Assembly (NCBI GenBank): GCA_910588615.1
Contig: CAJUOI010000007.1
Coordinates: 27,530-67,898, forward strand
Direction: 5' to 3'
Length of the DNA: 40,369 nt
Origin: an uncultured Christensenellaceae bacterium
GTDB taxonomy: Bacteria > Bacillota > Clostridia > Christensenellales > Borkfalkiaceae
Shown here: piece after piece, positions 32,927 to 40,254 of the stretch
Layout: every line of letters starts with the position of its first letter
Numbering within the stretch: the stretch's first letter is position 1
Notes under the pieces: generated by a model
Told to the model about the DNA's origin: nothing
Seen by the model: only the letters and a program-made list of their open reading frames with translations
The model's database searches: none
Made by a program: the position numbers and the translations under genes

Positions 32927-34423
32927 ATGAAGAAAGAATGGTTTTTCGATCGCTTTTGCGGCGAGCAAATCGTTATGTGCGCAGAGGACGGCGTTCTTAC
33001 GGACGTGTCGGTCGAAAGCGAAACGTTCGGCGACGAAATCGGCAATATTTACAAAGGCAGAGTTCAGAACGTCGTCGGCGGAATGCAGGCGGCTTTCATT
33101 GCTTGCGGAATGGAAAAGAACTGCTATCTGCCCCTCAACGAACGCGCGGCGTGCTTTAATGCGTACGACGGCGGCGGGGGCGACAGCGTACATACGGAGC
33201 TGAAAGAGGGGGACGAAATTCTCGTTCAGGTTACTAAGGCGGCGCGGGGCAGCAAGGGCGCGAAGATTACGCGGGATTTGTCGTTCGTGGGCAAAAATCT
33301 CATATATATGCCGCACACGGACTTTCTGGGAATTTCGCGCAAGATCACGGACGGGAAGTCGCGCGCGGATTTATTGAAGGAAGCGGATAAATTGCGCAAG
33401 ACGGGCGAGGGATTTATCGTGCGCACGGCGGCGCAGAACGCTTCGAAAAAGGCGTTAAAGACCGAATCGGAATATTTGAAGCGCGTTTGGCGCATGACGC
33501 TCGAGGGGGCGGAAAACGCGCCCGTCGGTACGGCGGTGTATCAGGAATACGACCTGCCCGTTAAAATCATGCGCGATTCACTGGGCGCCGAAGTCAGCCG
33601 TATCTACGTCGGCGATAAGGAGCTGTACGAGCGCGTTCTGCGGCTGGTTAAGGTGCGCCCCGATATGGACGAAAAAAAGGTTGCGCTGTACGAAGGGGAA
33701 AACAATATGTTTTCCAATTTCGGGTTGCTCGACCAGGTATACGGCTTGGCGGATTCTCGCGTTGACTTGGAAAACGGCGCATACCTCGTTGTGGACGTAA
33801 CCGAGGCAATGACGGTCATCGACGTCAATACGGGCAGCTTCGTGGGGGACAGCGACCTCGAATCGACGGTATTCCGCACGAACATGCTTGCTGCGCGGGA
33901 AATCGCCCGCCTCGTAAGGCTGAGAAACGTGGGGGGGATCATCGCCGTCGATTTTATTGATATGGCGGAGGAGGCGCACTGCACGGCGGTGGAAGAAGAG
34001 CTTGCCCGCGCGTTACAGGACGATAAGGCAAAAACACGCGTATATCCCATGAACGAGCTGTGCGTTACGCTGTTTACGCGCAAGCGCACGCGCAACGATT
34101 TGCTGTCCTTTCTGTTAAAGCCTTGTCCGCACTGTACGCGGGAGGGGTACGTGCTTTCGGATAAATTCATGGCAATGCGCGTGAGAAGCGCAATCATGGA
34201 TACGTTCTCCAACGGGTATCGGGCGGCGGTGGTGGAGCTGAATCGGCAACTGCTCGAAAAAATACTCGGCGAACGGTACTTTACGCCCGAAATCAAGGGG
34301 CGCTGGAAGAATAAGCGCGTATATTTTGTGCCGCATTCCACCTGGCACGAAGAAAAATTTACCGTTCGCGGCGACAACGCAAAGGTGCTGTCGCTGCCCG
34401 ACGACGCGCAGATATTATACTGA
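32927..34423 (+). CDS. rng: Ribonuclease E/G family endoribonuclease
   Basis: The 498-aa protein has the split S1 domain (GNIYKGRVQNVVGGMQAAFI, then CYLPLNE and GDEILVQVTKAARGSKGAKIT), an RNase-H-like region, the DNase-I-like catalytic region with metal-binding Asp299 in MTVIDVNTGS and Asp342 in IIAVDFIDM, and the zinc-link KPCPHC (Cys400, Cys403). It matches E. coli RNase G and the catalytic half of RNase E, without the C-terminal scaffold. It processes rRNA and mRNA. It begins after AAAGGA. The spoIVFA-spoIVFB-rng-rplU-rpmA neighbourhood is typical of clostridia. Confidence 0.94.
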   Translation: MKKEWFFDRFCGEQIVMCAEDGVLTDVSVESETFGDEIGNIYKGRVQNVVGGMQAAFIACGMEKNCYLPLNERAACFNAYDGGGGDSVHTELKEGDEILVQVTKAARGSKGAKITRDLSFVGKNLIYMPHTDFLGISRKITDGKSRADLLKEADKLRKTGEGFIVRTAAQNASKKALKTESEYLKRVWRMTLEGAENAPVGTAVYQEYDLPVKIMRDSLGAEVSRIYVGDKELYERVLRLVKVRPDMDEKKVALYEGENNMFSNFGLLDQVYGLADSRVDLENGAYLVVDVTEAMTVIDVNTGSFVGDSDLESTVFRTNMLAAREIARLVRLRNVGGIIAVDFIDMAEEAHCTAVEEELARALQDDKAKTRVYPMNELCVTLFTRKRTRNDLLSFLLKPCPHCTREGYVLSDKFMAMRVRSAIMDTFSNGYRAAVVELNRQLLEKILGERYFTPEIKGRWKNKRVYFVPHSTWHEEKFTVRGDNAKVLSLPDDAQILY

Positions 34424-34594
34424 AAAAACGCAACGAGGCGATCCGTCAACTCCGTATTGATTTCGACGCGATACTCAAAGCCTATAAAACATTAAAAATA
34501 ACGATAATATTTTTATTATATTAAAAATTAAAATGGAAAGCGTCGCATACGGCAATTTCCGATTATTTATCTTTCCTTCCGTAATAATAGGTCT

Positions 34595-34617
34595 CGCGCC
34601 GTCATAATGACGGCGCG
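34595..34617. repeat. Perfect 23-bp palindrome
   Basis: CGCGCCGTCAT, single central A, ATGACGGCGCG. It could be a terminator stem (GGGATAGTTTT downstream is a weak T-tract) or a dyad operator. Confidence 0.6.
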
Positions 34618-34689
34618 GGATAGTTTTGTCGTTGCGTTCATGGAGTCGTTCGTTTGAACGAAAGTCCGTTCGTTCTTCGGAAGGGCGTA

Positions 34690-34735
34690 GCGTTCCCCTT
34701 GTCATTCTGAGCGGAACGGAGGGAAGCAAAGAATC
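34690..34735. repeat. GTCATTCTGAGCG-type dispersed repeat
   Basis: TTGTCATTCTGAGCGGAACG followed by GAAGCAAAGAATCTTA is a good match to the common bacterial intergenic repeat with GTCATTCTGAGCG and AAGAATCT halves. The same class is seen degenerately near 21598. Confidence 0.5.
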
Positions 34736-34764
34736 TTATAAAATTGATTTGCGTAAAGGGACGC

Positions 34765-35208
34765 TTACGCGATCAAAGTTTTCCAGCTCTTTTCGAATTG
34801 CTCTTCCGAATGAAGCAGCTCTTCCGCAAGCTCCTTAATGTCCTTATCCGCGTAGTCCTCGCTCATTTCGCTCAGGGTCGTCTTTAACGCGGTAATGCCC
34901 ATTACCGTTCCCTGCGTCATCATTTCGGCAATGTGCGCGCGGGAATTGTCCTTCATCGTGTTCATTTTGATGCTGCTCCACATCATTGCCTTTTTAATGG
35001 GGCTCGGGTTTTTTAAATCGATATTCTTGTTCTTTGCGATAATCGCGGCTTTGCCGCCGATTTTCTCGTATTCTTCGTGCTGCTTCAGCAGTTCCTCGCG
35101 GACATCCGCGTCCTCCGCTTCGGGCAGAATGTCCGAAATGGATTGCAGCGCCAGCTGGCAGTTGCGGTGCACCTCTGCAAGAACTTCTTCACTTTTTTTA
35201 ATTTCCAT
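34765..35208 (-). CDS. Small helical hypothetical protein (four-helix-bundle type)
   Basis: A 147-aa protein that appears all-helical and charged: MEIKKSEEVLAEVHRNCQLAL, then EELLKQHEEYEKIG, and a central conserved-looking MMWSSIKMNTMKDNS...AEMMTQGTVMGI. It resembles a ferritin-like/DUF2383-type protein common in gut clostridia, but no metal-ligand set is obvious. The ATG at 35208 follows AGAGGTGAG. It is divergent from rplU and faces the RNase E/G gene. Function is unknown. Confidence 0.75.
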   Translation of the reverse strand: MEIKKSEEVLAEVHRNCQLALQSISDILPEAEDADVREELLKQHEEYEKIGGKAAIIAKNKNIDLKNPSPIKKAMMWSSIKMNTMKDNSRAHIAEMMTQGTVMGITALKTTLSEMSEDYADKDIKELAEELLHSEEQFEKSWKTLIA

Positions 35209-35274
35209 AACTCACCTCTGTTATAAGTTTGCGAAAAGAACGTAATTTTTATACCGTTTCGGGTGCAAAACCGC

Positions 35275-35303
35275 TTGACTTTTTTTCGTGCGTATGGTAA
35301 ATT
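35275..35303 (+). promoter_or_regulatory. Probable rplU promoter
   Basis: TTGACT (35275-35280), 17 bp, TAAATT (35298-35303), about 95 bp upstream of rplU. Confidence 0.65.
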
Positions 35304-35309
35304 GATTCG

Positions 35310-35390
35310 TAGCCGCTAAGGACGGGCAGCCAAGAATTTCCGCAAAGAGGGAATCGCCTAAGCTACTTGCGAGACCGAAAGGAGGTAAAA
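35310..35390 (+). ncRNA. Candidate ribosomal protein L21 leader
   Basis: The rplU 5' region contains pairable segments TAGCCGCTAAGG...CCTAAGCTA and TTCCGCAAAGAGGGAA, ending GAAAGGAGG. The position and this kind of fold fit the L21 leader found upstream of rplU in many Bacillota, which is thought to bind L21 for autoregulation. Not tested against a covariance model. Confidence 0.55.
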
Positions 35391-35396
35391 AGCGAA

Positions 35397-35702
35397 ATGT
35401 ACGCAATCATCGAAAACGGCGGAAAGCAGTATAAAGTTGCCGAAGGCGACGTTCTGAAAGTGGAAAAGCTCGCTGCGGAAGTAGGGGCGGAAGTCAATTT
35501 CAACGTGGTTCTCGTTGCAGACGAAAACGGCTTGAAGGTCGGCAAAGAAGTCGAAAACGCCAAAGTGGTCGCAAAAGTGGAAGCGCAGGACAAGTTCAAG
35601 AAGATCATCGTCTTTAAGTACAAGGCGAAGAAGAACGAGCGCAAGAAGCAGGGCCACCGCCAGCCTTTCACTGCGGTAAAAATCGAGAAGATTTCTCTTT
35701 GA
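35397..35702 (+). CDS. rplU: 50S ribosomal protein L21
   Basis: The 101-aa protein starts MYAIIENGGKQYKVAEGD and ends with the L21 motif KKQGHRQPFTAVKIEKI, exact family features. ATG follows GAAAGGAGGTAAAA; an upstream in-frame start within the leader is not real. rpmA follows after 47 bp with no prp/ysxB gene between, which is unusual for Bacillota. Confidence 0.98.
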   Translation: MYAIIENGGKQYKVAEGDVLKVEKLAAEVGAEVNFNVVLVADENGLKVGKEVENAKVVAKVEAQDKFKKIIVFKYKAKKNERKKQGHRQPFTAVKIEKISL

Positions 35703-35749
35703 GCCGCACGGGGCGTAAAGCCCGAAACTATGAATAAGGAGATAAGAAA

Positions 35750-36016
35750 ATGATTTTTCTCGGATTATTCGCTCATAAAAAGGGAACGGGCTCGTCGCAC
35801 AACGGACGCGACAGCGAAGCGAAACGCCTCGGTGTAAAGCGTCAGGACGGGCAACAGGTTCTTGCGGGTAGCATCATCGTCCGCCAGCGCGGCACGAAGA
35901 TCCACCCCGGCAACAACGTCGGAATCGGCGGAGACGATACGCTCTTCGCTTTGAAAGACGGCGTCGTTAAGTTTGAGCGCAAAGGGAAGGACAAAAAACA
36001 AGTTAGTGTATATTAA
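35750..36016 (+). CDS. rpmA: 50S ribosomal protein L27 with short N-terminal extension
   Basis: The 88-aa product has the invariant L27 region HKKGTGSSHNGRDSEAKRLG, IIVRQRGTKIHPG and VKFERKGKDKKQVSVY. L27 reaches the peptidyl-transferase centre with its N-terminus. An extension MIFLGLFA precedes HKKG, corresponding to the Firmicutes presequence (typically ending LQ-F/L-FA) removed by the protease Prp. Here it is shorter and the usual Gln is Gly. ATG follows AAGGAGATAAGAAA. The gene closes the operon. Confidence 0.97.
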   Translation: MIFLGLFAHKKGTGSSHNGRDSEAKRLGVKRQDGQQVLAGSIIVRQRGTKIHPGNNVGIGGDDTLFALKDGVVKFERKGKDKKQVSVY

Positions 36017-36020
36017 AAAC

Positions 36021-36050
36021 GAAACGCGCCCCGATCCTGGGCGTGTTTTT
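36021..36050 (+). terminator. Intrinsic terminator after rpmA
   Basis: ACGCGCCC pairs with GGGCGTGT (one G-T pair), seven-base loop, then TTTTTT. Confidence 0.8.
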
Positions 36051-36180
36051 TTGTAAAGCATAAACCGCCCGAAGTACGAGAAGTTGAAAAACGGAAACGT
36101 TGCAAAAAAACGAGCATCGGCATATGATAAACAAGAAAGAAAAAATTTTTAAAAAAATCCCCGTATCGTTATAAAAACGC

Positions 36181-36209
36181 TTGATTTCTTCGTTTGAATA
36201 TGGTATATT
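36181..36209 (+). promoter_or_regulatory. tRNA cluster promoter
   Basis: TTGATT (36181-36186), 17 bp, TATATT (36204-36209), with tRNA-Val beginning 15 bp downstream. The 130 bp between the rpmA terminator and this promoter are AT-rich and hold nothing else I can identify. Confidence 0.7.
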
Positions 36210-36223
36210 ATTCAAGCAAGTTC

Positions 36224-36299
36224 GGAAGCTTAGCTCAGCTGGGAGAGCATCTGCCTTACAAGCAGAGGGTCATAGGTTCGATCCCTATAGCTTCCACCA
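36224..36299 (+). tRNA. tRNA-Val (anticodon TAC)
   Basis: 76 nt with acceptor GGAAGCT/AGCTTCC, D-arm TAGCTCAGCTGGGAGAGC, anticodon arm TCTGC-CTTACAA-GCAGA, T-arm GGTTCGATCCC and encoded CCA. Confidence 0.96.
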
Positions 36300-36323
36300 A
36301 TACAGTGCGGAATTGTTTATTAT

Positions 36324-36398
36324 GCGGGAATAGCTCAGTGGTAGAGCGTCACCTTGCCAAGGTGAATGTCGCGGGTTCGAGTCTCGTTTCCCGCTCCA
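36324..36398 (+). tRNA. tRNA-Gly (anticodon GCC)
   Basis: 75 nt with acceptor GCGGGAA/TTCCCGC, anticodon arm TCACC-TTGCCAA-GGTGA, T-loop GTTCGAGTC and encoded CCA. Confidence 0.96.
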
Positions 36399-36423
36399 AT
36401 CAAACTTCCGCACTGTTTTTTTT

Positions 36424-36498
36424 GGCGCCATAGCCAAGTGGTAAGGCGTGGGTCTGCAAAACCCTGATTCCCCGGTTCAAATCCGGGTGGCGCCTCCA
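36424..36498 (+). tRNA. tRNA-Cys (anticodon GCA)
   Basis: 75 nt with acceptor GGCGCCA/TGGCGCC, anticodon loop CTGCAAA between GGGT and ACCC, T-arm CCCGGTTCAAATCCGGG and encoded CCA. It is the likely attachment site of the island that follows. Confidence 0.96.
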
Positions 36499-36501
36499 AA
36501 A

Positions 36502-36557
36502 CCCCATATATTGTGTTGATTTTGACTGATTGACACAATATATGGGGGTCTTTTTTG
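36502..36557 (+). terminator. Strong terminator of the tRNA operon
   Basis: Perfect 14-bp stem CCCCATATATTGTG/CACAATATATGGGG with an 18-base loop, followed by GTCTTTTTT. The stem is unusually long and AT-centred. Confidence 0.85.
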
Positions 36558-36590
36558 CGTTTTTGGGACAGTTTGGGGTGTAATTTTGCG

Positions 36591-37169
36591 TTATAAGGTC
36601 GGGAAATTTACAAGATCCATTTTGCTCCGCATAAACTCATCCGAATAGTGGACGTAATGCTTTCCTACAAGCCGTTGCGGGCTATCGCCCATCCAGAGTT
36701 CTACGACTTCACGTTTTACCTTTTCGTCACAAATAGAAGCGAAAGTGTGCCGAAGCTGATAGGGAACAACGCCGTCGCCAAGAGCCTTTTTCATCATATC
36801 GAGTGTTCTGTCGTAAGATAAAGGCGAATTAAGCGGCAAATTAAAATCGAAAAATTTTTCTGCCTGACGGGGGACAGGTATTTTTTTGTACGCCTTTTTA
36901 CCGTTTTTTCTTTTGCGGTTACGGCAAATCAAAAATCCGCTTTCAAAATGCGCCTCGTCGTCAATCTCGCAAGGGCGCAGTCCAAAGAAGTACATGGCGA
37001 AGGCGAAATTTCTAATCCTGTCGTAGAAAGGGTCTTTAAGGTTGTTAATGAAAGCGATAATTTGCTCGTCGCTTATTCTATCCCTAAACGGAGTAATCAC
37101 GGAGTAACAAAATGATTTATATAACAGGCGATACGCATAGAACAGATCTACTTTATATACATATATCAT
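36591..37169 (-). CDS. Tyrosine recombinase (phage/ICE integrase), N-terminally truncated
   Basis: The 192-aa frame carries only the catalytic half: box I GLRPCEI (Arg65), the YQLRHTFAS box (Arg140), WMGDSPQRLVGKHYVHYSDEF with the probable nucleophile Tyr172. The N-terminal arm and core-binding domains (about 150-200 residues in full integrases) are missing. The conserved region starts near residue 28 (FRDRISDEQ), and the sequence before it runs into the metallophosphoesterase fragment on the other strand, so a deletion junction lies near 37100. The gene ends about 90 bp from tRNA-Cys and points towards it, as integrases at tRNA att sites do. Probably non-functional. Confidence 0.8.
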   Translation of the reverse strand: MIYVYKVDLFYAYRLLYKSFCYSVITPFRDRISDEQIIAFINNLKDPFYDRIRNFAFAMYFFGLRPCEIDDEAHFESGFLICRNRKRKNGKKAYKKIPVPRQAEKFFDFNLPLNSPLSYDRTLDMMKKALGDGVVPYQLRHTFASICDEKVKREVVELWMGDSPQRLVGKHYVHYSDEFMRSKMDLVNFPTL

Positions 37170-37584
37170 CCCGAGCTAACTAAAAACGACTATATTATAA
37201 TTGCGGGTGACTTTGGCGGCGTATTGGCTAAAGATACGCTTGAAAGAGATTTAAAGCCGTTTTCCGACCTGCCCGTAACGGTACTGTTCGTTGACGGTAA
37301 CCACGAGAATTTCGATCTATTAAACGCTTATCCCGTGGAAATGTGGAAGGGCGGAAAGGTACATAATATAAAGCCTGACATTATTCACCTTATGCGCGGG
37401 CAGGTATTTGAAATAGAAGGTAAAACGATTTTCACGTTCGGAGGAGCGGCAAGCATAGACAGGGATTGGCGCATAGAGGGCGAAAGCTGGCGGGCACAGG
37501 AGCTTCCGACCTACGAGGAACTTGACGAGGGGATAGCCAATTTAAAGCGTTACGGCAATAAAGTAGATTATATAATTACTCATT
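37112..37584 (+). pseudogene. Metallophosphoesterase, frameshifted and truncated
   Basis: An ATG with a GGAG site begins MIYITGDTHRTD, the metallophosphoesterase GDTH metal motif, but the frame stops at 37181. The family sequence resumes in another frame from about 37170 as PELTKNDYIIIAGDFGG, VDGNHENFDLLN, FGGAASIDR and DYIITH, i.e. the GDxxG, GNHE and later metal motifs. A one-base indel in the TATATACATATAT run (about 37150-37165) explains the break. The match ends abruptly at the DYIITH motif near 37584, where HAD-like sequence begins in a third frame. A residual frame starting TTG at 37224 is open but would lack the first motif. Confidence 0.72.
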
Positions 37585-37617
37585 TTCGACAAAACGCCCG
37601 ATCTCGGTTTAACCGCC

Positions 37618-38496
37618 GTGCGAAAGGGCGAAGTTTTAAAATGGCTGCAAGAAACCGACGAAGAGATAGAGGCGTTCGTAATAATCGACGATTACCGTTA
37701 CGGTTGGGGCGAACTTTCGGAATACTTTGTCAAAACCGAGCCCAATTTCCGTTTGGGAATAGAAAAGGACCATGTTGAAAGAGCGATTGAGATTTTAAAT
37801 ATGGTAAGCAAGCAAGAGAAAAAAATAAAAGTTTCTATACTCGGAGATTCTATTTCCACATATTTCGGTTATACCGATTTCGGATATCCCGTTTATTTTA
37901 TGGACGACAAAGCATGTGAAAACGGAATTGAAAGCGTGGACGACATTTGGTGGAAACAGGTTATTGATAGCTTGGGCGGCGAACTGTGCGTAAACAATTC
38001 ATTTTCGGGAAGTTTGGTTTCACAGGATTCTCCGTCGTCGGCTTGTTCAAAAGAACGGTGTGCAAAACTTTCGTCGGATAGTTCGCCCGATATCATACTT
38101 ATTTATATGGGAACGAACGACAGAGGCTATGGTGTGCTTATTGATAGTGACAGTATGCCCGAGGAAAAGACTTTCTACGGCGCTTACCGTATTATGCTCA
38201 GGCAAATAAAGGCAAACTATCCACAAGCGAAAATAGTTTGCGGAACGTTGCTTTTAGGATATCGAGAAGATAGAGATGAGAAAAAGCAACGAAATAAATG
38301 GCCGTATTATGTGCAAGAGTTTAATAATGCGATAACGCTTGCGGCTGAAAACGAGGGCTGTTTGGTTGCGGATTTAGCTTCTTACAACCTGCAGTATGAA
38401 ACTTTGGATTACTGTCATCCTACAAAAGAGGGGCATAAAACGCTTGCGGGGTTGTGGTTGAAAGAGCTTAAGAAATTAATGCGAATTATTTTGTAA
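37618..38496 (+). CDS. SGNH/GDSL hydrolase preceded by a HAD-like C-terminal fragment
   Basis: The first ~60 residues (KGEVLKWLQE, AFVIIDDYRYGW, YFVKTEPNFRLG, VERAIEIL) resemble the end of the HAD domain found in HAD_SAK/Swiss-army-knife-type proteins; matching sequence (FDKTPDLGL) extends upstream to about 37585 without a start codon. From about residue 66 the protein is an SGNH hydrolase: KVSILGDSIST (nucleophile Ser block), YMGTNDRG (Asn block) and DYCHPTKEGHKTL (Asp-His). It may be an esterase acting on acylated sugars or lipids; the substrate is unknown. A more natural start is the ATG at 37801, giving 231 aa. The upstream fusion is probably gene debris, not a designed two-domain protein. 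No signal peptide is seen. Confidence 0.65.
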   Translation: MRKGEVLKWLQETDEEIEAFVIIDDYRYGWGELSEYFVKTEPNFRLGIEKDHVERAIEILNMVSKQEKKIKVSILGDSISTYFGYTDFGYPVYFMDDKACENGIESVDDIWWKQVIDSLGGELCVNNSFSGSLVSQDSPSSACSKERCAKLSSDSSPDIILIYMGTNDRGYGVLIDSDSMPEEKTFYGAYRIMLRQIKANYPQAKIVCGTLLLGYREDRDEKKQRNKWPYYVQEFNNAITLAAENEGCLVADLASYNLQYETLDYCHPTKEGHKTLAGLWLKELKKLMRIIL

Positions 38497-38585
38497 AATT
38501 CATAACAAAACGTCGGATTTTATGAGATATTTCTAAATAATAAACATTTAAGATAGAAAAAGTTTGAAAAATCTTATATAAGCGG

Positions 38586-38614
38586 TTGGAAAAAGTTTAA
38601 TTTTGTGCTATAAT
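38586..38614 (+). promoter_or_regulatory. Promoter of the DUF4143 ATPase gene
   Basis: TTGGAA (38586-38591), 17 bp, TATAAT (38609-38614), 27 bp upstream of the ATG, with GAGGTG as ribosome binding site. Confidence 0.7.
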
Positions 38615-38641
38615 CAAGCTGTAAAATCTTTGAGGTGAATT

Positions 38642-40012
38642 ATGTTAAAGCGTAAAGCCGAAAAAAAATTGCTTGATTGGTTGGAAGGTAAGGATGCGCT
38701 GCTGATAACCGGCGCACGTCAGGTAGGAAAATCTTACTTGATAAGGGAATTCGGGAAAGAGCATTTTAAGCACTTTATCGAAATTAATTTGTACGATAAG
38801 AAAGAATGGATTCCCGTTTTGGAGCAAGCCAATAATGCAAACGAATTGCTTTTCCGCATATCCGCTTTTTCGGATGAGGAATTAGTTTCGGGCGAAACGC
38901 TTATTTTTTTCGATGAGATTCAATATGCAAAAAAATGCGATTTGATTACAATGTCGAAGTTTTTGGTTGAGGACGGAAGATATCGGTTTATTTTTTCCGG
39001 TTCAATGCTTGGCGTGGAGCTGAACAATATTGCGTCGTGGCCTACGGGATACATGCAAGAGTTCAGAATGTTCCCATTGGATTTTGAGGAATTTTTATGG
39101 GCGGTCAATCTCAATCAAACGGTATTCAATCATCTGCAAAAATGTTATGAGGACAGGACGCCCGTTGATTCTTTCGTTCATGAACGCCTGATGGACGCTT
39201 TTTATAAATATCTGCTTATCGGCGGAATGCCCGAAGCAGTGCAGACGTTCGTGCTAACCAACGATTTAAAGAAAGTTAACGCCGTTCAGGAAAAAATCGA
39301 TACGTACTATCGAAAAGACGTTATTCAATACGCGCCGGTCGGACAGCGAGTGCATTTAGAAACCATTTATAGGTTGATTCCGCAGGAATTAAACAGTAAA
39401 AACAAAAGGTTTTCTTTGGGTGAAATCGGAAAAGGATATGAAATAAAAGATATTCAGGACGATTTTATGTGGTTAAAAAAGGCGGGAGTGGCGCTTCCCG
39501 TTTATAACGTTTCCGAGCCGAAAACTCCGCTTGAGCTGGCGTGCAATAACAGACTGGTAAAAGTATTTCATGCAGATGTAGGAGTACTTTCTTATATGTT
39601 AATGGATACCGATATTCAGATGAAGTTGTTCGCAAAGGAGAAAGACATCAATTACGGCGCTATCTTCGAGAATGTGGTTGCGCAGGAGCTGACGGCTCAC
39701 GGGTTTTCCGAACTCTATTATTTCAACAGTAAAAAACAGGGCGAAGTGGACTTTTTAATCGAGTATAAGGGTAACGTATTACCTTTGGAAGTAAAATCCG
39801 GGAAAGATTTTAAAAAGCATTCCGCACTGTGCAACTTACTTTCGAATGAAGAATACGACGTGCCCGAAGCTATAGTGTTGTGCAATGGGAACGTGGAATT
39901 TTCCGATAAAATTTTGTATTTACCCATATATATGGTAATGTTAATTGAAAAGAGCGTGCCTAACGGGGGCTTTATTTCCTTGGATTTATCGACCCTGAAT
40001 TTTAAGAATTAA
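38642..40012 (+). CDS. AAA ATPase with C-terminal DUF4143 domain
   Basis: The 456-aa protein has an AAA_14-type ATPase domain: Walker A TGARQVGKS near residue 25, Walker B TLIFFDEIQYA near 90, sensor region RFIFSGSMLGVEL. A helical middle follows, then the DUF4143 region with GEVDFLIEYKGNVLPLEVKSGKD, which resembles the PD-(D/E)XK nuclease core (Asp, then ExK). These two-domain proteins are very common in Bacteroidetes and Clostridia and often lie in mobile or accessory DNA; their role is not established. Own promoter; AT-rich codons unlike the core genes in the window, consistent with horizontal acquisition. Confidence 0.88.
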   Translation: MLKRKAEKKLLDWLEGKDALLITGARQVGKSYLIREFGKEHFKHFIEINLYDKKEWIPVLEQANNANELLFRISAFSDEELVSGETLIFFDEIQYAKKCDLITMSKFLVEDGRYRFIFSGSMLGVELNNIASWPTGYMQEFRMFPLDFEEFLWAVNLNQTVFNHLQKCYEDRTPVDSFVHERLMDAFYKYLLIGGMPEAVQTFVLTNDLKKVNAVQEKIDTYYRKDVIQYAPVGQRVHLETIYRLIPQELNSKNKRFSLGEIGKGYEIKDIQDDFMWLKKAGVALPVYNVSEPKTPLELACNNRLVKVFHADVGVLSYMLMDTDIQMKLFAKEKDINYGAIFENVVAQELTAHGFSELYYFNSKKQGEVDFLIEYKGNVLPLEVKSGKDFKKHSALCNLLSNEEYDVPEAIVLCNGNVEFSDKILYLPIYMVMLIEKSVPNGGFISLDLSTLNFKN

Positions 40013-40020
40013 TTGTTTCA

Positions 40021-40185
40021 TCATATCTTTAGCATAACACAAAAAAAGCTGAGAATCCGTAAGGACTCCCGGCTCTTGTCGTTGTTGCCTTTTTTATCTT
40101 CGCCCAAAATAGTTATTTCGTCTGTTGCGCCGTCCAAGCTGTTGATATGGGCGGTAGCGGTATAGGGGTTGTCGTAAGTAATCAT
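40021..40185 (-). CDS. Small truncated mobile-element-type protein
   Basis: A 54-aa frame beginning MITYDNPYTATAHINSLDG with a GGGAG site 8 nt upstream. The first 35 residues look protein-like and remind me of short accessory proteins in clostridial conjugative elements, but I cannot name the family. After GNND the sequence runs into a terminator-like hairpin (40041-40075), and the last residues (SFFCVMLKI) encode the T-tract, so the 3' part of the original gene is probably deleted. Confidence 0.4.
   Translation of the reverse strand: MITYDNPYTATAHINSLDGATDEITILGEDKKGNNDKSRESLRILSFFCVMLKI
40041..40075 (-). terminator. Leftward terminator-like hairpin
   Basis: On the minus strand GAGCCGGGAGTCC-TTAC-GGATTCTCAGC is an imperfect stem followed by seven T. 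It overlaps the end of the small leftward frame. Confidence 0.55.
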
Positions 40186-40254
40186 TTTTAATCTCCCATA
40201 GTTGTTATAATAGTGAAACTAATCAAACCAATTGGATTTGTAAAAAATGTTTTA

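Larger units (their letters stand above)
34424..34764. other. 341-bp AT-rich intergenic region with repeats
   Basis: No convincing gene. It holds a very AT-rich stretch (about 34485-34530), a perfect 23-bp palindrome (34595-34617), a TCGTTC/GAACGA small inverted repeat near 34645, and a GTCATTCTGAGCG repeat near 34700. A leftward open frame exists but is Arg-rich, overlaps the repeats and lacks a ribosome binding site. Confidence 0.6.

Noticed and set aside
34475..34729. Leftward 84-codon frame in the RNase E/G downstream gap
   Set aside because: Overlaps palindromes and repeats, no ribosome binding site, no recognisable domain.
36194..36433. Open frame across the tRNA-Val and tRNA-Gly genes
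   Set aside because: Entirely explained by two canonical tRNAs.
36500..36560. att direct repeat of the tRNA-Cys 3' end
   Set aside because: No second copy of the T-arm/acceptor sequence found downstream within the window; the right border must lie outside if it exists.
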